Source: Buttiauxella sp. A111 (GTDB lineage: Bacteria; Pseudomonadota; Gammaproteobacteria; Enterobacterales; Enterobacteriaceae). From it: a stretch of DNA of 64,000 nt. The notes below the pieces were generated by a model. That model had not been told where the DNA came from. It saw only the letters and a program-made list of their open reading frames with translations, and made no database searches. The stretch is from the NCBI RefSeq assembly GCF_014189855.1, contig NZ_BJFN01000002.1, forward strand, positions 1-64,000, given 5' to 3'. Numbering within the stretch: position 1 is the stretch's first letter; each line of letters begins with the position of its first letter. Position numbers and translations under genes: made by a program. This document shows, piece by piece, positions 46,372 to 56,080 of this stretch.

Positions 46372-46902
46372 TTATTTGTATTCGATGGTAAAAGTGGCAT
46401 TTGCGTTTGCAGGACCAGCTTGTACGGTATCGAAAGATTTGTAGCGCGCTTTCAGGTTGAAAGTGGCAGTACCATCAGCCGCGATAGTGACCCACGGGCT
46501 GTTAGCATCAGCGGACTGGTTAACAGGGATGATTTGCTCGTTGTTATCAAGAACTTCGATACCAACACCATCAGCCAGACTGGTATCTTTAGCTGGGTTA
46601 ACAGTCAGCAGGTTTGAGTGACCGGCAACAGTCTGGCCATCAAAACGCAGGGAGTAATCGCCAGCTTCACATTTTTCAAGCTGAATGGTGAATGCTTTAG
46701 AAGCCGTTACGTCACCGACGTTGGTAAATGCAGTTGTTGGGTATTTACCAATGAAAACTTGTTTATCCTGGTCGCCAGAAACGACGTTACAGGTGGATTT
46801 CACGATCTCACCGGTGAATTCAACCTTGCCATTTACTGCATAGGCATTCATTGCTGTTGCTGACAGGATTAGTGCAGCGGCAGGCAGTAAAATCTTCTTC
46901 AT
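46372..46902 (-). CDS. Major fimbrial subunit (FimA-type pilin)
   Basis: This 176-residue pilin has a signal peptide of about 22 residues (ending AYA/VNGK), two Cys (in KSTCNVV and EKCEAGD) that form the usual pilin disulfide, an N-terminal donor strand, and the C-terminal penultimate Tyr (FTIEYK). It is more FimA-like and shorter than Klebsiella MrkA (about 202), even though the regulatory genes around the operon are MrkH/MrkI/MrkJ-like. It is first in the operon, with ATGGAGTC before the ATG. A GAGGC/GCCTC hairpin lies in its leader at 46939-46956. Confidence 0.88.
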   Translation of the reverse strand: MKKILLPAAALILSATAMNAYAVNGKVEFTGEIVKSTCNVVSGDQDKQVFIGKYPTTAFTNVGDVTASKAFTIQLEKCEAGDYSLRFDGQTVAGHSNLLTVNPAKDTSLADGVGIEVLDNNEQIIPVNQSADANSPWVTIAADGTATFNLKARYKSFDTVQAGPANANATFTIEYK

Positions 46903-47536
46903 TGTGACTCCATGTACTGATTAGAAAATAACTATTAGGAGGCAAATAAAAGCCTCTGGTTATTAATGGGATTGCTCTATCGACAACGTCCGGTTGGACT
47001 GATTGGGCGAGGGAAATTTACACCAGGAATTTACATAGATTGATTGTTTTCACGACTTAATAAACAGAAATTAATAGATTGTTACATTTGCTGGAGAGGT
47101 GAATTTGTGATCAGCCAGGGGCTATATTTTGGTGCGCAATGAGAAGCAAAATGGTTACTTGTTGTTTTAATTAAGTAATTTTTTGGTTTTACAGTCTTAC
47201 ATTCTGTATTTTTCGCTGGCAGCAACACGATCAATCAATCATGACAGACAACTGAGACACTTAATCTTAGGATTTGTTTTATTTTGGATTTTTATGCTAC
47301 ATTTAATGCCAACAGAGTTATAAGCTTACCATGATATTATTAACGCAAGGCTACTATTACACTGAGGTAATAGTTGATTATATTTCCAGTGGGAAATTAA
47401 TGACTTTGCAGATACAACCATTGTTATTAAATAGCGCTGAGTTACGTCACTCCGCCATGTTCAGATAACAATTTTATTCCCCCCCATTAGCAAACTGTTA
47501 GCACTTTGATATTCGTATCAGAAGGATAATTACAAA
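46903..47536. promoter_or_regulatory. Divergent regulatory region between the pilin gene and the mrkH-like gene
   Basis: A 634-bp AT-rich gap holds the divergent promoters of the fimbrial operon (minus) and the mrkHI-like pair (plus). One TTGATA (47506-47511, TATCAA on the other strand) matches the half-site reported for MrkH boxes and lies 26 bases before the mrkH-like start. No definite -35/-10 pair is claimed. No gene is seen in it. Confidence 0.5.
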
Positions 47537-48238
47537 ATGGAAGACGCCTACGTCAAACAGGATATGTTTGAAATCATTGCGATTATGCGTGAGGCAGTAA
47601 AAAAGGGAAGCCGTGTCGATGTCCATGATAAAACAGGGGTCATTGCCAGCCGTATTCAGAAAATAGATTCCGCAGGGTTCTTTATCCCGTGGGATGAAGA
47701 ATTGGCGAAAAAGCGCAATGCTTTGAATTTTGTTATCCAGGATGACAACGGCAAATACGATTTTAAAACGGCAAAAGCAAAAGCCGTTATCGTTAATAAC
47801 GTCAATTGTTTATACGTCTGTTTTCCCGTAAGCGTCAAAGTGACGCAACGACGAATGCATTCGCGTTTAACCCTGGCAAACAAACATAACTTTCAGTGCT
47901 ACGGCAAGTTTAATGATGGGCGTAAATACCACTACAGAATTAAGGATATTTCCCACGGTGGTTGTGCACTGATTGTTGAAAATGATGAGCATATTAATTC
48001 ACTTTGCGGCACTACATTACGCAATGTTGAATTTGATTTTAATGATATAGGCACACTGGTTTCTAATCTTCACGTGATCAACGTAGAGCCAATAATAGAA
48101 ACCGACGAGGATGAGAGCTATCGTGACGTCGTTCATCTCTCCTGCCAGTTCAAGCGAATGACGGAAAGTACGCTGCGAAAACTGGACAATATCATTGTTA
48201 AATTACTCCTTGAAGAGAAACGACTGCACCGATTATAA
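47537..48238 (+). CDS. mrkH: MrkH-like PilZ-domain c-di-GMP-responsive activator
   Basis: This 233-residue protein has a YcgR-like N-terminal half and a PilZ domain. The c-di-GMP-binding signature is intact: QRRMHSR (104-110, RxxxR) and DISHGG (137-142, DxSxxG). Klebsiella MrkH is 234 residues and binds DNA as a c-di-GMP-dependent activator of the type 3 fimbrial operon; similarity is clear over the whole length, including the C-terminal CQFK segment and LLLEEKRLHRL end. It diverges from the pilin gene and is followed by the mrkI-like gene. Confidence 0.87.
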   Translation: MEDAYVKQDMFEIIAIMREAVKKGSRVDVHDKTGVIASRIQKIDSAGFFIPWDEELAKKRNALNFVIQDDNGKYDFKTAKAKAVIVNNVNCLYVCFPVSVKVTQRRMHSRLTLANKHNFQCYGKFNDGRKYHYRIKDISHGGCALIVENDEHINSLCGTTLRNVEFDFNDIGTLVSNLHVINVEPIIETDEDESYRDVVHLSCQFKRMTESTLRKLDNIIVKLLLEEKRLHRL

Positions 48239-48279
48239 GGCGGCCGCTGGCTTTTCGTTTTTAAAGAGAAATAACACCG

Positions 48280-48873
48280 ATGAAAAGTATTATCGTCTGG
48301 AGCGCCATGGATTTCATGGGGGCGGGCCTTCATTCAGCCATTACCGAATCAGGACTGGAGCCTGTCTTTGTAAGCACGACGGCAGAGCTGGAATTTGTGC
48401 TGGAGGCAGATCCCACCGTACCGTTGCTGATTAGCCTGCTGGACAGCAGTTATTCCCCCACAGAAAAAATCCTCTGGCTTAATCACCATGTGGAAGATGT
48501 GAAGGGAAAACAGATTGCGTTGCTGTTGAAACACCAGCACAAATCACTGATACCGGAACTGTTGCTGCAGCATGTTCAGATGGTTGCCGACAATGCCAGG
48601 CTGGCGCAGCTGCATTTAACGCTGCTACAAATGGTGATGAACCCAGGCATTGTTAGCTCCCGATCAACGGAGCGCGGTAAGCTGACGCAGATGGAAAAGA
48701 GCATTCTGCGGTTGCTGCTTGAGGGTTCAGATATTCGCCACGTGTCGCAGCAGCTGGCCATCAACTACAAAACTGCGCAGTGCCATAAGATGAACGCTGT
48801 ACGCAAACTAGGGTTTCGCAACAGCGCTCAGCTTTATCAAAACCTCAGCGGATTCCGTTCGTTTATATTCTAA
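48280..48873 (+). CDS. mrkI: MrkI-like LuxR-type transcriptional regulator
   Basis: This 197-residue protein has a receiver-like but phospho-site-poor N-terminal part (1-120) and a C-terminal LuxR helix-turn-helix (about 133-190): LTQMEKSILRLLLEGSDIRHVSQQLAINYKTAQCHKMNAVRKLG (in parts). Its length and position after the mrkH-like gene match Klebsiella MrkI, which with MrkH activates the fimbrial promoter. It starts 41 bp after mrkH with AAAGAGA upstream, probably in the same transcript. Confidence 0.84.
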   Translation: MKSIIVWSAMDFMGAGLHSAITESGLEPVFVSTTAELEFVLEADPTVPLLISLLDSSYSPTEKILWLNHHVEDVKGKQIALLLKHQHKSLIPELLLQHVQMVADNARLAQLHLTLLQMVMNPGIVSSRSTERGKLTQMEKSILRLLLEGSDIRHVSQQLAINYKTAQCHKMNAVRKLGFRNSAQLYQNLSGFRSFIF

Positions 48874-48882
48874 GGCTGCGGG

Positions 48883-48927
48883 CGCAAGGGCGTTTCACAG
48901 GGTTCCTTCCCTGCCCTTTTGCTTGCG
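48883..48927. terminator. Imperfect hairpin between the mrkI-like gene and cobT
   Basis: CGCAAGGGC (48883-48891) can pair with GCCC-TTTTGC-TTGCG (48913-48927) with a bulge. It sits in the 77-bp gap between the two convergent genes and probably ends one or both transcripts. There is no long T-run. Confidence 0.4.
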
Positions 48928-48950
48928 GCTTCCAGCGCAATTATCAACGA

Positions 48951-50009
48951 TTATGTCGGTGAACCCGGCAGGCTAAAACCGCTGTTCGCTTGCAATCCCA
49001 TATGGCAATACATGGCGCATGCGGCACTTAATATCGACATCGCAATAGCCGCGCCACTCCCTTCTCCGAGGCGTAAATCCAGATAGAGATACGGCTTTAA
49101 GTTAAGGTGTTCTAATGCGCGTTGCGCGCCTTTTTCTGCCGAAAAATGTGAAGGGATACAATAGCTTTTGACTTCAGGTGCAATCTGGCAAGCCGCGATG
49201 GCCGCCGCGTAGGAGAGAAAACCGTCCAACACCACCGGAAGACCACACGCCCCCGCGCCAAGAATGACGCCCGTCATCCCCACCAAATCATATCCGCCGA
49301 CTTTCGCCAACACATCCACCGCATCATTGCCGTCAGGTCGATTAACGTGGATCGCCTTTCTCACAATAGACTCTTTGTGCTGTAACTGATCGAGTGGGAG
49401 GTTTGCCCCGATTCCCACCACATCGTGAGGATCACAATCGCTAAAGACGCTGATCATCGCCGAGGCGGGTGTGGTATTCGCAATACCCAGTTCACCGACA
49501 CCAAAGATAGACACGCCTTCACCCGCACGCTTTTTCACCAACTGCGCGCAGGCCAGCAGCAGTTGTTCAGCGTCCTGGCGCGACATGGCTGGCCCCTGCG
49601 CAATATTGCCGCAACCGCGTGCCAGTTTAAGGCTCACCATATCCGCGATGGGTTCACAATCAATGCCGATATCTACCGGCAAAACAGACGTCTGGCTGTT
49701 TTTAGCCAGCACGCACACGCCGGTCAGCCCTTTCTGCATATTCAGCGCCTGAATATAGGTGACCTCTTTTGGTGTGACGGCCACACCTTCATCAAACACA
49801 CCGTGATCGGCGCACATCACGATGATCTCTTTTTGCAGATTATCCAGATGGCTCAGACCCCGCATACCCGCCAGTTGAGTGGCCATCACTTCCAGGCGTC
49901 CAAGACTTTTTGCCGGCTTTGCTAAACTTTCAATATAGTCAGCCGCTTGCGCCATTTTTTGTTTATCAAGCGGCCTGATGCTTGCCACTAAATCCGTTAA
50001 TGTTTGCAC
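48951..50009 (-). CDS. cobT: CobT, nicotinate-nucleotide:dimethylbenzimidazole phosphoribosyltransferase
   Basis: CobT makes alpha-ribazole phosphate, the lower ligand precursor of cobalamin. From the chosen GTG the product is 352 residues (Salmonella 356). Visible are the CADHGVFDEGVAV segment (about 66-78), FGVGELGIANTTPA (about 168-181), and RLGEGSGAA near 313, which holds the proposed catalytic Glu. The GTG at 50009 has AGGA eight bases upstream and aligns with Salmonella MQTL; the TTG at 50024 overlaps the ribosome binding site. It is the last gene of the cobalamin operon. Confidence 0.95.
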   Translation of the reverse strand: MQTLTDLVASIRPLDKQKMAQAADYIESLAKPAKSLGRLEVMATQLAGMRGLSHLDNLQKEIIVMCADHGVFDEGVAVTPKEVTYIQALNMQKGLTGVCVLAKNSQTSVLPVDIGIDCEPIADMVSLKLARGCGNIAQGPAMSRQDAEQLLLACAQLVKKRAGEGVSIFGVGELGIANTTPASAMISVFSDCDPHDVVGIGANLPLDQLQHKESIVRKAIHVNRPDGNDAVDVLAKVGGYDLVGMTGVILGAGACGLPVVLDGFLSYAAAIAACQIAPEVKSYCIPSHFSAEKGAQRALEHLNLKPYLYLDLRLGEGSGAAIAMSILSAACAMYCHMGLQANSGFSLPGSPT

Positions 50010-50040
50010 CGTTATTATCCTCAATTGTTTAACGCGTCAT

Positions 50041-50799
50041 TCAAACCCACAGCAATGCCAGCAGAAAAACCAGTTCACCCACTTCTTCCGAGGCACCCAA
50101 TGTGTCACCGGTTTGCCCCCCTAACTGACGGCGGAAAAATGACGCGACGCCATAAACCACACAATAAGTCACCAGAATGGCGATAAGCCCCCGCGATCCG
50201 GCGAGTAACACCACCAGCAGCGCCCCAATAATCAAGGTTGTTGCTGCCTGAAAGCCGCTAATCTGGCCGATGTAAATATTGCCCATTCCTTCACCGGCGC
50301 GGGCATAGCGTTGTCTGTACATCGCCAGCACCATGGCAGACCTGGCGGCCACCGGCGCGCAAATCAACAGAGCGAAAAGTTCTTTAACGGGATAATGCGA
50401 AAGAGAAACAACGGCGAACGTTTTGATGAGGATACAGAAGACCAACGCCAGGCCACCGTGCGTTCCCAGGCGGCTGTCGCGCATAATTTCCAGCATGCGC
50501 TCGCGGCTACGGGCAGAAAAAAGACCGTCGCAGGTGTCTGCCAGCCCATCCAGGTGAAACCCGCCGGTCAGAAAAGCGAGTGCCAAAACATAGGTCAGCG
50601 CGCCAATATAAATGCCGCCCCCGCTCTGGCTGACAAGCAGCGAAACGAACGCGGCAATCCCGCCGACAATACAGCCCACAATGGGAAAATAAGGCACGCC
50701 CTTGCCATACTGGCTGAACTCAACGCCGTCAGCCCACTTTTCTGGCACCGGAATGCGGGTAATAAATCGCATCGTCGCGACCAGCATGTTTAGCGACAT
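50041..50799 (-). CDS. cobS: CobS, adenosylcobinamide-GDP ribazoletransferase (cobalamin synthase)
   Basis: CobS is the integral membrane enzyme that joins alpha-ribazole to adenosylcobinamide-GDP. The product is 252 residues with several hydrophobic spans and the family motif GGFHLDGLADTCDGLFS (about 78-94), whose Asp residues bind metal. The ATG at 50799 ([12 protein letters not shown]) lies within the end of cobU (10-base overlap). Confidence 0.94.
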   Translation of the reverse strand: MSLNMLVATMRFITRIPVPEKWADGVEFSQYGKGVPYFPIVGCIVGGIAAFVSLLVSQSGGGIYIGALTYVLALAFLTGGFHLDGLADTCDGLFSARSRERMLEIMRDSRLGTHGGLALVFCILIKTFAVVSLSHYPVKELFALLICAPVAARSAMVLAMYRQRYARAGEGMGNIYIGQISGFQAATTLIIGALLVVLLAGSRGLIAILVTYCVVYGVASFFRRQLGGQTGDTLGASEEVGELVFLLALLWV

Positions 50800-51341
50800 T
50801 TGATTTTTACCCCTATCCCCGACACCACCCACCACACCTCTTCTGCCGCCTGCGCCAGCTTTTGATTTACCCTGCCGGAGATATCCACAAAATGGCGCGC
50901 GAGGCGATTGGACGGCGTGATGCTCATGCCCAGTTCGTTAGTCACAATGAAGATCGGGGCTGAAGACTGTTGGCATGCCGCGATGAGGTCGTCAATCTGA
51001 CGGTACAAGAATGCTTCCAGAGCAGGAAAATCCAGAGTTTCAGGGTCAGCGCCTCCGCTTTCTTCATAAAGCAGATTTGAAAGCATTGTGGTGATGCACT
51101 CCAGCATCACGCCTTCTCCAGGCTGCAAATGGTGGCGAATCACGTCGCCCACATCGCGGAACCCTTCCCAGGTACGCCAGTGTTCTGGCCGTTGCGCTTG
51201 ATGTTTCGCCACGCGCAATGCCATCTCGTCATCCGTAACCAGAGAGGTGGCAATGTATAAAACATGGTCACAACTCTGAGCGGCCAGCCGTTCTGTATGG
51301 GCGCTTTTTCCGCTGCGTGCGCCCCCCGTGACCAGAATCAT
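50790..51341 (-). CDS. cobU: CobU, adenosylcobinamide kinase / guanylyltransferase
   Basis: CobU phosphorylates adenosylcobinamide and then transfers GMP to it. The product is 183 residues, with P-loop GGARSGKS (6-13), the guanylylated His in the [14 protein letters not shown] region (about 47-60) and VTNELGMSI (about 134). Its ATG overlaps the cbiP stop by 4 bases. Confidence 0.95.
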   Translation of the reverse strand: MILVTGGARSGKSAHTERLAAQSCDHVLYIATSLVTDDEMALRVAKHQAQRPEHWRTWEGFRDVGDVIRHHLQPGEGVMLECITTMLSNLLYEESGGADPETLDFPALEAFLYRQIDDLIAACQQSSAPIFIVTNELGMSITPSNRLARHFVDISGRVNQKLAQAAEEVWWVVSGIGVKIKCR

Positions 51342-52861
51342 TCCGTTGCCTCCTGGTGTTCACGCATGACGTTATAAATTTTTTCTATATCAATGTTTTG
51401 CCGCATGGCGGCTGCCAGAAGATCAAACTGTTGGGCTTTGTAACTCGCGTAATCCACTGTGTTTGTCAGCGCGGCTAATCCCTTCCTCGCCCGAAGACCA
51501 TCCACCACCGCCCGCGTAAAGGCGTTGCTGTCGAATAATCCATGCAGATAAGTACCAAAAACCAGCCCATCATCGCTGACCGCGCCGTCAGCCACCGTCC
51601 CGCCGTTTTTTTCCAGCGACAACGCCGGACGACAACCCGACGTTAAACGCGTTTCCCCCATGTGGATTTCATAGCCGCGTACCGTAATCCCCGACGCCTG
51701 CGCCAGCCAACCGGGCAATGAAGCTGCGATTTCAGCCGTCACCTGGGTGGTGGTTTTGCTGCTGGCAAATTGGGTCACAGTATTGAGCAACCCCAGCCCC
51801 GGTAATGTGCCAAGCCCGGATTCCACTTCGTCGATGATGGTATCGCCCAGCATCTGGTAACCTCCGCAAATCCCGATCATCGGCACGCCGCATCGATGTA
51901 ACTCCAGCACTTTCTGGGCCAGCCCGTGCTCCTGCATCCAGGTCAAATCGCCAAGGGTGTTTTTGCTGCCCGGCAAAATAACCAGGTCCACACCGTCCAG
52001 ATCTTCAGGATGGCGAACATATCGCACCCGCACATCCGGTTGCGCCGCCAGCGCATTGAAATCCGTAAAGTTGGATATGTGCGGCAATTGCACCACGGCA
52101 ATGTCGATATCGCGCTTTTCGGTGCGCAGATATTTACCCCGCTGGAGCGCCACGCCGTCTTCATCTTCCAGATCGACATCCAGCCACGGCATCACCCCCA
52201 ACACCGGGACCCCCGTTAACGACTCAATCTGTTCAATCCCAGGGTTAAGCAACGCCACGTCACCCCGGAATTTATTAATGATGACGCCTTTTACGCGCCA
52301 GCGTTCGTGCTCCTGCAACAGCGCCAGCGTGCCGTAAATAGAGGCGAAAACGCCGCCACGATCGATATCCGCCACCAGGATAACCGGGCATCCTGCCATT
52401 TCCGCCATCCCCATATTGACGATATCGCGGTCGCGCAAATTGATCTCCGCCGGGCTACCCGCCCCCTCCAGCACCAGCACGTCATACTCCTGCGCAAGGC
52501 TGTTATAAGCCGCCGTCACCTGTTCGCGCAGGCGCGGTTTGTACTCGTGGTAACTGACAGCATCCATGTTGCAGGCCACCTGCCCCATCAGCACCACCTG
52601 CGCCTTGCTATCGCTGGTAGGCTTCAGCAACACCGGATTCATTCGCACATCCGGCACAACTCCCGCCGCTTCGGCCTGGAATATTTGCGCCCGCCCCATC
52701 TCTTTACCTTCCGGCGTGATGCCGGAATTCAGCGCCATGTTCTGCGATTTAAACGGTGCGGTTCGCCATCCATCCTGATGGAAAATACGGCAAAGCCCCG
52801 CGGCCAGAACACTTTTCCCGACATCAGATGCCGTTCCCTGTAGCATGATTGCCCGCTTCAT
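51338..52861 (-). CDS. cbiP: CbiP, cobyric acid synthase
   Basis: CbiP amidates the b, d, e and g side chains of adenosylcobyrinic acid diamide using glutamine and ATP. The product is 507 residues: an N-terminal dethiobiotin-synthase-like ATPase ([13 protein letters not shown]-loop, about 6-17) and a C-terminal class I-like glutamine amidotransferase with the catalytic Cys in [10 protein letters not shown] near 333. Start and stop overlap cbiO and cobU by 4 bases each, so translation is coupled. Confidence 0.96.
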   Translation of the reverse strand: MKRAIMLQGTASDVGKSVLAAGLCRIFHQDGWRTAPFKSQNMALNSGITPEGKEMGRAQIFQAEAAGVVPDVRMNPVLLKPTSDSKAQVVLMGQVACNMDAVSYHEYKPRLREQVTAAYNSLAQEYDVLVLEGAGSPAEINLRDRDIVNMGMAEMAGCPVILVADIDRGGVFASIYGTLALLQEHERWRVKGVIINKFRGDVALLNPGIEQIESLTGVPVLGVMPWLDVDLEDEDGVALQRGKYLRTEKRDIDIAVVQLPHISNFTDFNALAAQPDVRVRYVRHPEDLDGVDLVILPGSKNTLGDLTWMQEHGLAQKVLELHRCGVPMIGICGGYQMLGDTIIDEVESGLGTLPGLGLLNTVTQFASSKTTTQVTAEIAASLPGWLAQASGITVRGYEIHMGETRLTSGCRPALSLEKNGGTVADGAVSDDGLVFGTYLHGLFDSNAFTRAVVDGLRARKGLAALTNTVDYASYKAQQFDLLAAAMRQNIDIEKIYNVMREHQEATE

Positions 52862-53673
52862 GACGCCTCCTGAATATATGTCGCCCGCATCCGGGCAAAA
52901 AAATCCGCCTCATTTTTACAAAGCGGCAATCCCAGCTCGAGGTGCAACTTGACCAACCATGGCTGCGTTAACCCCGCTTGCTGAATACAGGTATGACGAG
53001 AAAAGACCGCCTCCGGCGTCCCTTCAGCCAAAACCTCACCGTGGTTGAGCACATACACCGCGTCGCTCACCTCGTAAATCAAATCGATGTCGTGGCTGGA
53101 GATCACCACATGGTTGCCCTGAGCGACGATGCGCCGAATGATTTCAATCATTTGCATGCGCCCTGACGGGTCCAGCCCCGCCGTCGGCTCGTCCAGTAAC
53201 AGATATTTCGCCTGGAGTACCAATGCGCCCGCAATGGCGACACGTTTCTTCTGCCCATGGCTCAGGCACTGAATCGGCTGATGACGGAAGGCGTGCGCGT
53301 CGACCAGCGTCAACGCTTCCTCTACCCGCCGCGCAATTTCTGCTTCATCTATCCCGAGATTGCGCAGCGCGAACGCAATGTCGCTGTCGATATCGGTGTA
53401 GAAAATCTGCTGTTCCGGGTCCTGGAAAACGGTGGTGACTTGCTGTCGTAGCGCCAGTAAACCGCGTTTGCTGTAATCCAGCGGTTTTCCCTGCCACAGC
53501 ACCGCCCCTTTTTGCGGCTTCAGAATGCCGCTCAGGTTCATAAATAATGTCGATTTTCCGCAACCGTTCGCCCCCACTAACCCGGTGACCGAATGGCGTG
53601 AGAAATCCAGCGAAACACCTTTGAGTACCGGCTCATCCTGGTAGCGGAACCAGAGAGATTCAGTGGCTAGCAT
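52858..53673 (-). CDS. cbiO: CbiO, ATPase of the cobalt ECF transporter
   Basis: CbiO is the cytoplasmic ATPase of CbiMNQO cobalt uptake. The product is 271 residues, with Walker [10 protein letters not shown] (34-42), signature [10 protein letters not shown] (about 138-147), Walker [14 protein letters not shown] (about 158-170) and the H-loop SSHDID. It lies 8 bp downstream of cbiQ. Confidence 0.95.
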   Translation of the reverse strand: MLATESLWFRYQDEPVLKGVSLDFSRHSVTGLVGANGCGKSTLFMNLSGILKPQKGAVLWQGKPLDYSKRGLLALRQQVTTVFQDPEQQIFYTDIDSDIAFALRNLGIDEAEIARRVEEALTLVDAHAFRHQPIQCLSHGQKKRVAIAGALVLQAKYLLLDEPTAGLDPSGRMQMIEIIRRIVAQGNHVVISSHDIDLIYEVSDAVYVLNHGEVLAEGTPEAVFSRHTCIQQAGLTQPWLVKLHLELGLPLCKNEADFFARMRATYIQEAS

Positions 53674-53681
53674 GATGCTCC

Positions 53682-54365
53682 TTACAGGTGAAAATCACCC
53701 TGATACAATTTGATATCCAGCACCGTCACCATTTGCTGATAACGCATCAACACGCGGGTGAGAAGCAGTCCGACCAGCATCGCAAACGATCGGTATCCCT
53801 GCGGCAGACGGCGATAACCAAAGCGCAACGTCTGAGCGCGATGGATAGCCAGCGCCTCCTCCAGCAAAATAAAAATAAAGCGCCATGTCAGTAGAATTTG
53901 TTCGGTCATTAAACGTGGCACCCGCGCCCGTTGCAGCAACACAATCAATTGCGGAAAAGGCAGATTCAGTACCAGCCAGAAGGTTGACGCCAGCGCCGCG
54001 AGGCTGCGCCAGAAGGTGGCATTCGCCACCAGCAAGCCGTCATGACTGATACCAACCCAGACGCTGCCCACCGGCACGCTCCATAGCAGCGCCCCAGGTT
54101 GGTGGCTGATACTGAAAAGGATGGTGACAACCCCCACCAGCAAAAAACCAAAAGGCAGCGCCATCCAACGGCACCAACGCCTGAGCGAAATGCGCAGTAA
54201 CCAGCAGGTTAGCGCCGCCACCAGCGCCAGCAGACAAGCCTGGCCGGACGGCGGCAGGACAAACGCCAGCACCATCATCGCCAGCCACAGCCAGAACTTG
54301 CGGACAGGTGAAACGTGATACCAGCGGCTCTGATAGCTGATTCGGTCAAGCCCGGTCAGTTGCAC
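53682..54365 (-). CDS. cbiQ: CbiQ, transmembrane subunit of the cobalt ECF transporter
   Basis: CbiQ is the T-component that couples CbiO to CbiM. The product is 227 residues with about five membrane spans (e.g. FWLWLAMMVLAFVLP) and the cytoplasmic coupling motif near RAQTLRFGYRR (about 176-186). Its start lies 20 bases inside the end of cbiN. Confidence 0.93.
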   Translation of the reverse strand: MQLTGLDRISYQSRWYHVSPVRKFWLWLAMMVLAFVLPPSGQACLLALVAALTCWLLRISLRRWCRWMALPFGFLLVGVVTILFSISHQPGALLWSVPVGSVWVGISHDGLLVANATFWRSLAALASTFWLVLNLPFPQLIVLLQRARVPRLMTEQILLTWRFIFILLEEALAIHRAQTLRFGYRRLPQGYRSFAMLVGLLLTRVLMRYQQMVTVLDIKLYQGDFHL

Positions 54366-54627
54366 GTTGTCTCCCTTTCCAGTAACCGAAAATGTAGAAA
54401 ATCACCGCCGTGCCCAAAGCGCCCTGCAAGGTAAACAGTAAACTTTCTATTTCGCCGCTTGCGGGTTCATACAGCGGCTGGAACCACGGTGTGTAATTCG
54501 GGGCGATGATTTGAATCTGGCTTTCTGCTTCACCATCGGAACCGCCATACTCGCCATTGTGGTCAACGAAGAAGGGCAGTATCACCAGCGCAATGACCAT
54601 CCCGAGCAAAATAATTGTCTTTTTCAT
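54346..54627 (-). CDS. cbiN: CbiN, small subunit of the cobalt transporter
   Basis: This 93-residue protein has two membrane spans (about 4-22 and 62-82) around a periplasmic loop, with the conserved GGSDGEAESQI segment. It helps load cobalt into CbiM. It sits 2 bp after cbiM and overlaps cbiQ. Confidence 0.94.
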   Translation of the reverse strand: MKKTIILLGMVIALVILPFFVDHNGEYGGSDGEAESQIQIIAPNYTPWFQPLYEPASGEIESLLFTLQGALGTAVIFYIFGYWKGRQRATDRA

Positions 54628-54629
54628 CG

Positions 54630-55367
54630 TTAGTGCCCCTCTACCGTTATCAACCGACGTTTCGTTATTTGGTCGTAGATCAATACGGTCAGTAGCCCTT
54701 CAGCTATCGCGATCGGGATCTGCGTCAAACAGAAAATACTCATAAACTTGAGAGTCGATCCCATCATGCCCGCCTCCGAGTCCGGGAACGCGACCCCCAG
54801 CTGTACCGACGTCACAAAATAGGTGGTCAAGTCCGCCAGCATGGCGCATAAGAAGACGCCGACATCACGACGCAACCCTGCACGGCAAGCCAGTTTCCAC
54901 ACCAGATAACCCACAACCGGCCCCATCACCGCCATCGATATTCCGTTAGCGCCAAGCGTCGTCAAACCGCCGTGAGCTAATAGCAGAGCCTGGAACAACA
55001 GCACCACCGCGCCGAGGATAGCCACCACACCCGGCCCGAATAAAATTACCGCCAACCCAACGCCCGTGGGATGCGAGCAACTCCCGGTTACCGACGGAAT
55101 TTTCAGCGCCGACAAGACGAAAACAAATGCGCCGCACAGCGCCAGCAGAACTTTCTGATGGCTGTCCTCGGCCACAATCTGACGTAAACGCACCAGGCCG
55201 TACCACAGACAAGGTAAAAAGAGCAGCCACCAGGCCAGCGCCCACATCGGCGGTAAAAAACCTTCCATAATGTGCATCGCAAACGCCTGCTCTGGCACAA
55301 CCATCAGCAATAGCGCCGCTGCCAGGCCGCTGAACGAGAGCTGTTTAAGCTGTTTTTCGAGTATCAT
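54630..55367 (-). CDS. cbiM: CbiM, substrate-binding membrane subunit of the cobalt transporter
   Basis: CbiM is the S-component that binds Co(II). The product is 245 residues, the Salmonella length. A cleavable N-terminal segment ends in QAFA, so mature CbiM begins Met-His-Ile-Met, whose His and N-terminus coordinate the metal. Further conserved His occur in GSCSHPTG. The ATG at 55367 overlaps the cbiL stop by 4 bases; six in-frame codons upstream are not used. Confidence 0.95.
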   Translation of the reverse strand: MILEKQLKQLSFSGLAAALLLMVVPEQAFAMHIMEGFLPPMWALAWWLLFLPCLWYGLVRLRQIVAEDSHQKVLLALCGAFVFVLSALKIPSVTGSCSHPTGVGLAVILFGPGVVAILGAVVLLFQALLLAHGGLTTLGANGISMAVMGPVVGYLVWKLACRAGLRRDVGVFLCAMLADLTTYFVTSVQLGVAFPDSEAGMMGSTLKFMSIFCLTQIPIAIAEGLLTVLIYDQITKRRLITVEGH

Positions 55368-56080
55368 TTTCTTTCTCTGCCCCACTGTTTATTAATCAGA
55401 ATGGTTGAGAAGTACGGCAGTGGGTTCTCGTCATCTATGGCGCTCAGTTCCCGCCAGCACTGCTCCCCCGGTAGCGTGGCTTCCGCCATCATCAAGGCGC
55501 AATCCAGCAAATTCGCTTCTTGCAGAAGACATTTAATGCGCGCAAAGCGACCATACACTTTCATTAATACCAGGCTGTCATGCTGCTCCAGCGCCCGGCG
55601 AATCTCCGCTTCTGGCGCAGTACAGGAAATCACGGCCAGCGATTGCGTCTCCATCGCCAGCGGCGTTGCAGAACGTGAAGCAATCGCGGAAAAAGAGGTC
55701 ACGCCGGGGATGATTTCCAGCCAGTCAGGATTCTGTAACCGCTTGAGCAAAAAGACCCAGGTGCTGAACAACATGGCATCGCCGAGGGTTATAAAGCCGA
55801 CCCGTTTTCCTGCCTCGACATCGCTTTGCAGTTCGGCGGCAACCGCATCCCACACTTCCTCTTTTTCAGCACTGTCAGCGCTCATTGGGAAATGACGGCA
55901 ACAGACTTGCGTGTGCTCACCCAGATATTCACGGACGATGGAAAGGGCCAGGCTATCGCCGCCTTTACGCCCGGCTGGGGCATACACCACATCCAGCGTG
56001 GCCAGTACGCGTGATGCCCGCACGGTGATTAAGTCGCTTGCCCCAGGTCCGGTGCTGATTGCATAGAGTTTTCCCGTCAT
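55364..56080 (-). CDS. cbiL: CbiL, cobalt-factor II C20-methyltransferase
   Basis: CbiL methylates C20 of cobalt-factor II with SAM. The product is 238 residues of the tetrapyrrole methylase fold: [15 protein letters not shown] (8-22), GDAMLFSTW (about 98-106) and [12 protein letters not shown] (about 122-133). Its start overlaps the cbiK stop by 4 bases. Confidence 0.95.
   Translation of the reverse strand: MTGKLYAISTGPGASDLITVRASRVLATLDVVYAPAGRKGGDSLALSIVREYLGEHTQVCCRHFPMSADSAEKEEVWDAVAAELQSDVEAGKRVGFITLGDAMLFSTWVFLLKRLQNPDWLEIIPGVTSFSAIASRSATPLAMETQSLAVISCTAPEAEIRRALEQHDSLVLMKVYGRFARIKCLLQEANLLDCALMMAEATLPGEQCWRELSAIDDENPLPYFSTILINKQWGRERK

Noticed and set aside
50010-50024. TTG start for cobT
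   Set aside because: The TTG overlaps the AGGA that serves the GTG at 50009, and homologues begin at the residue encoded by that GTG.
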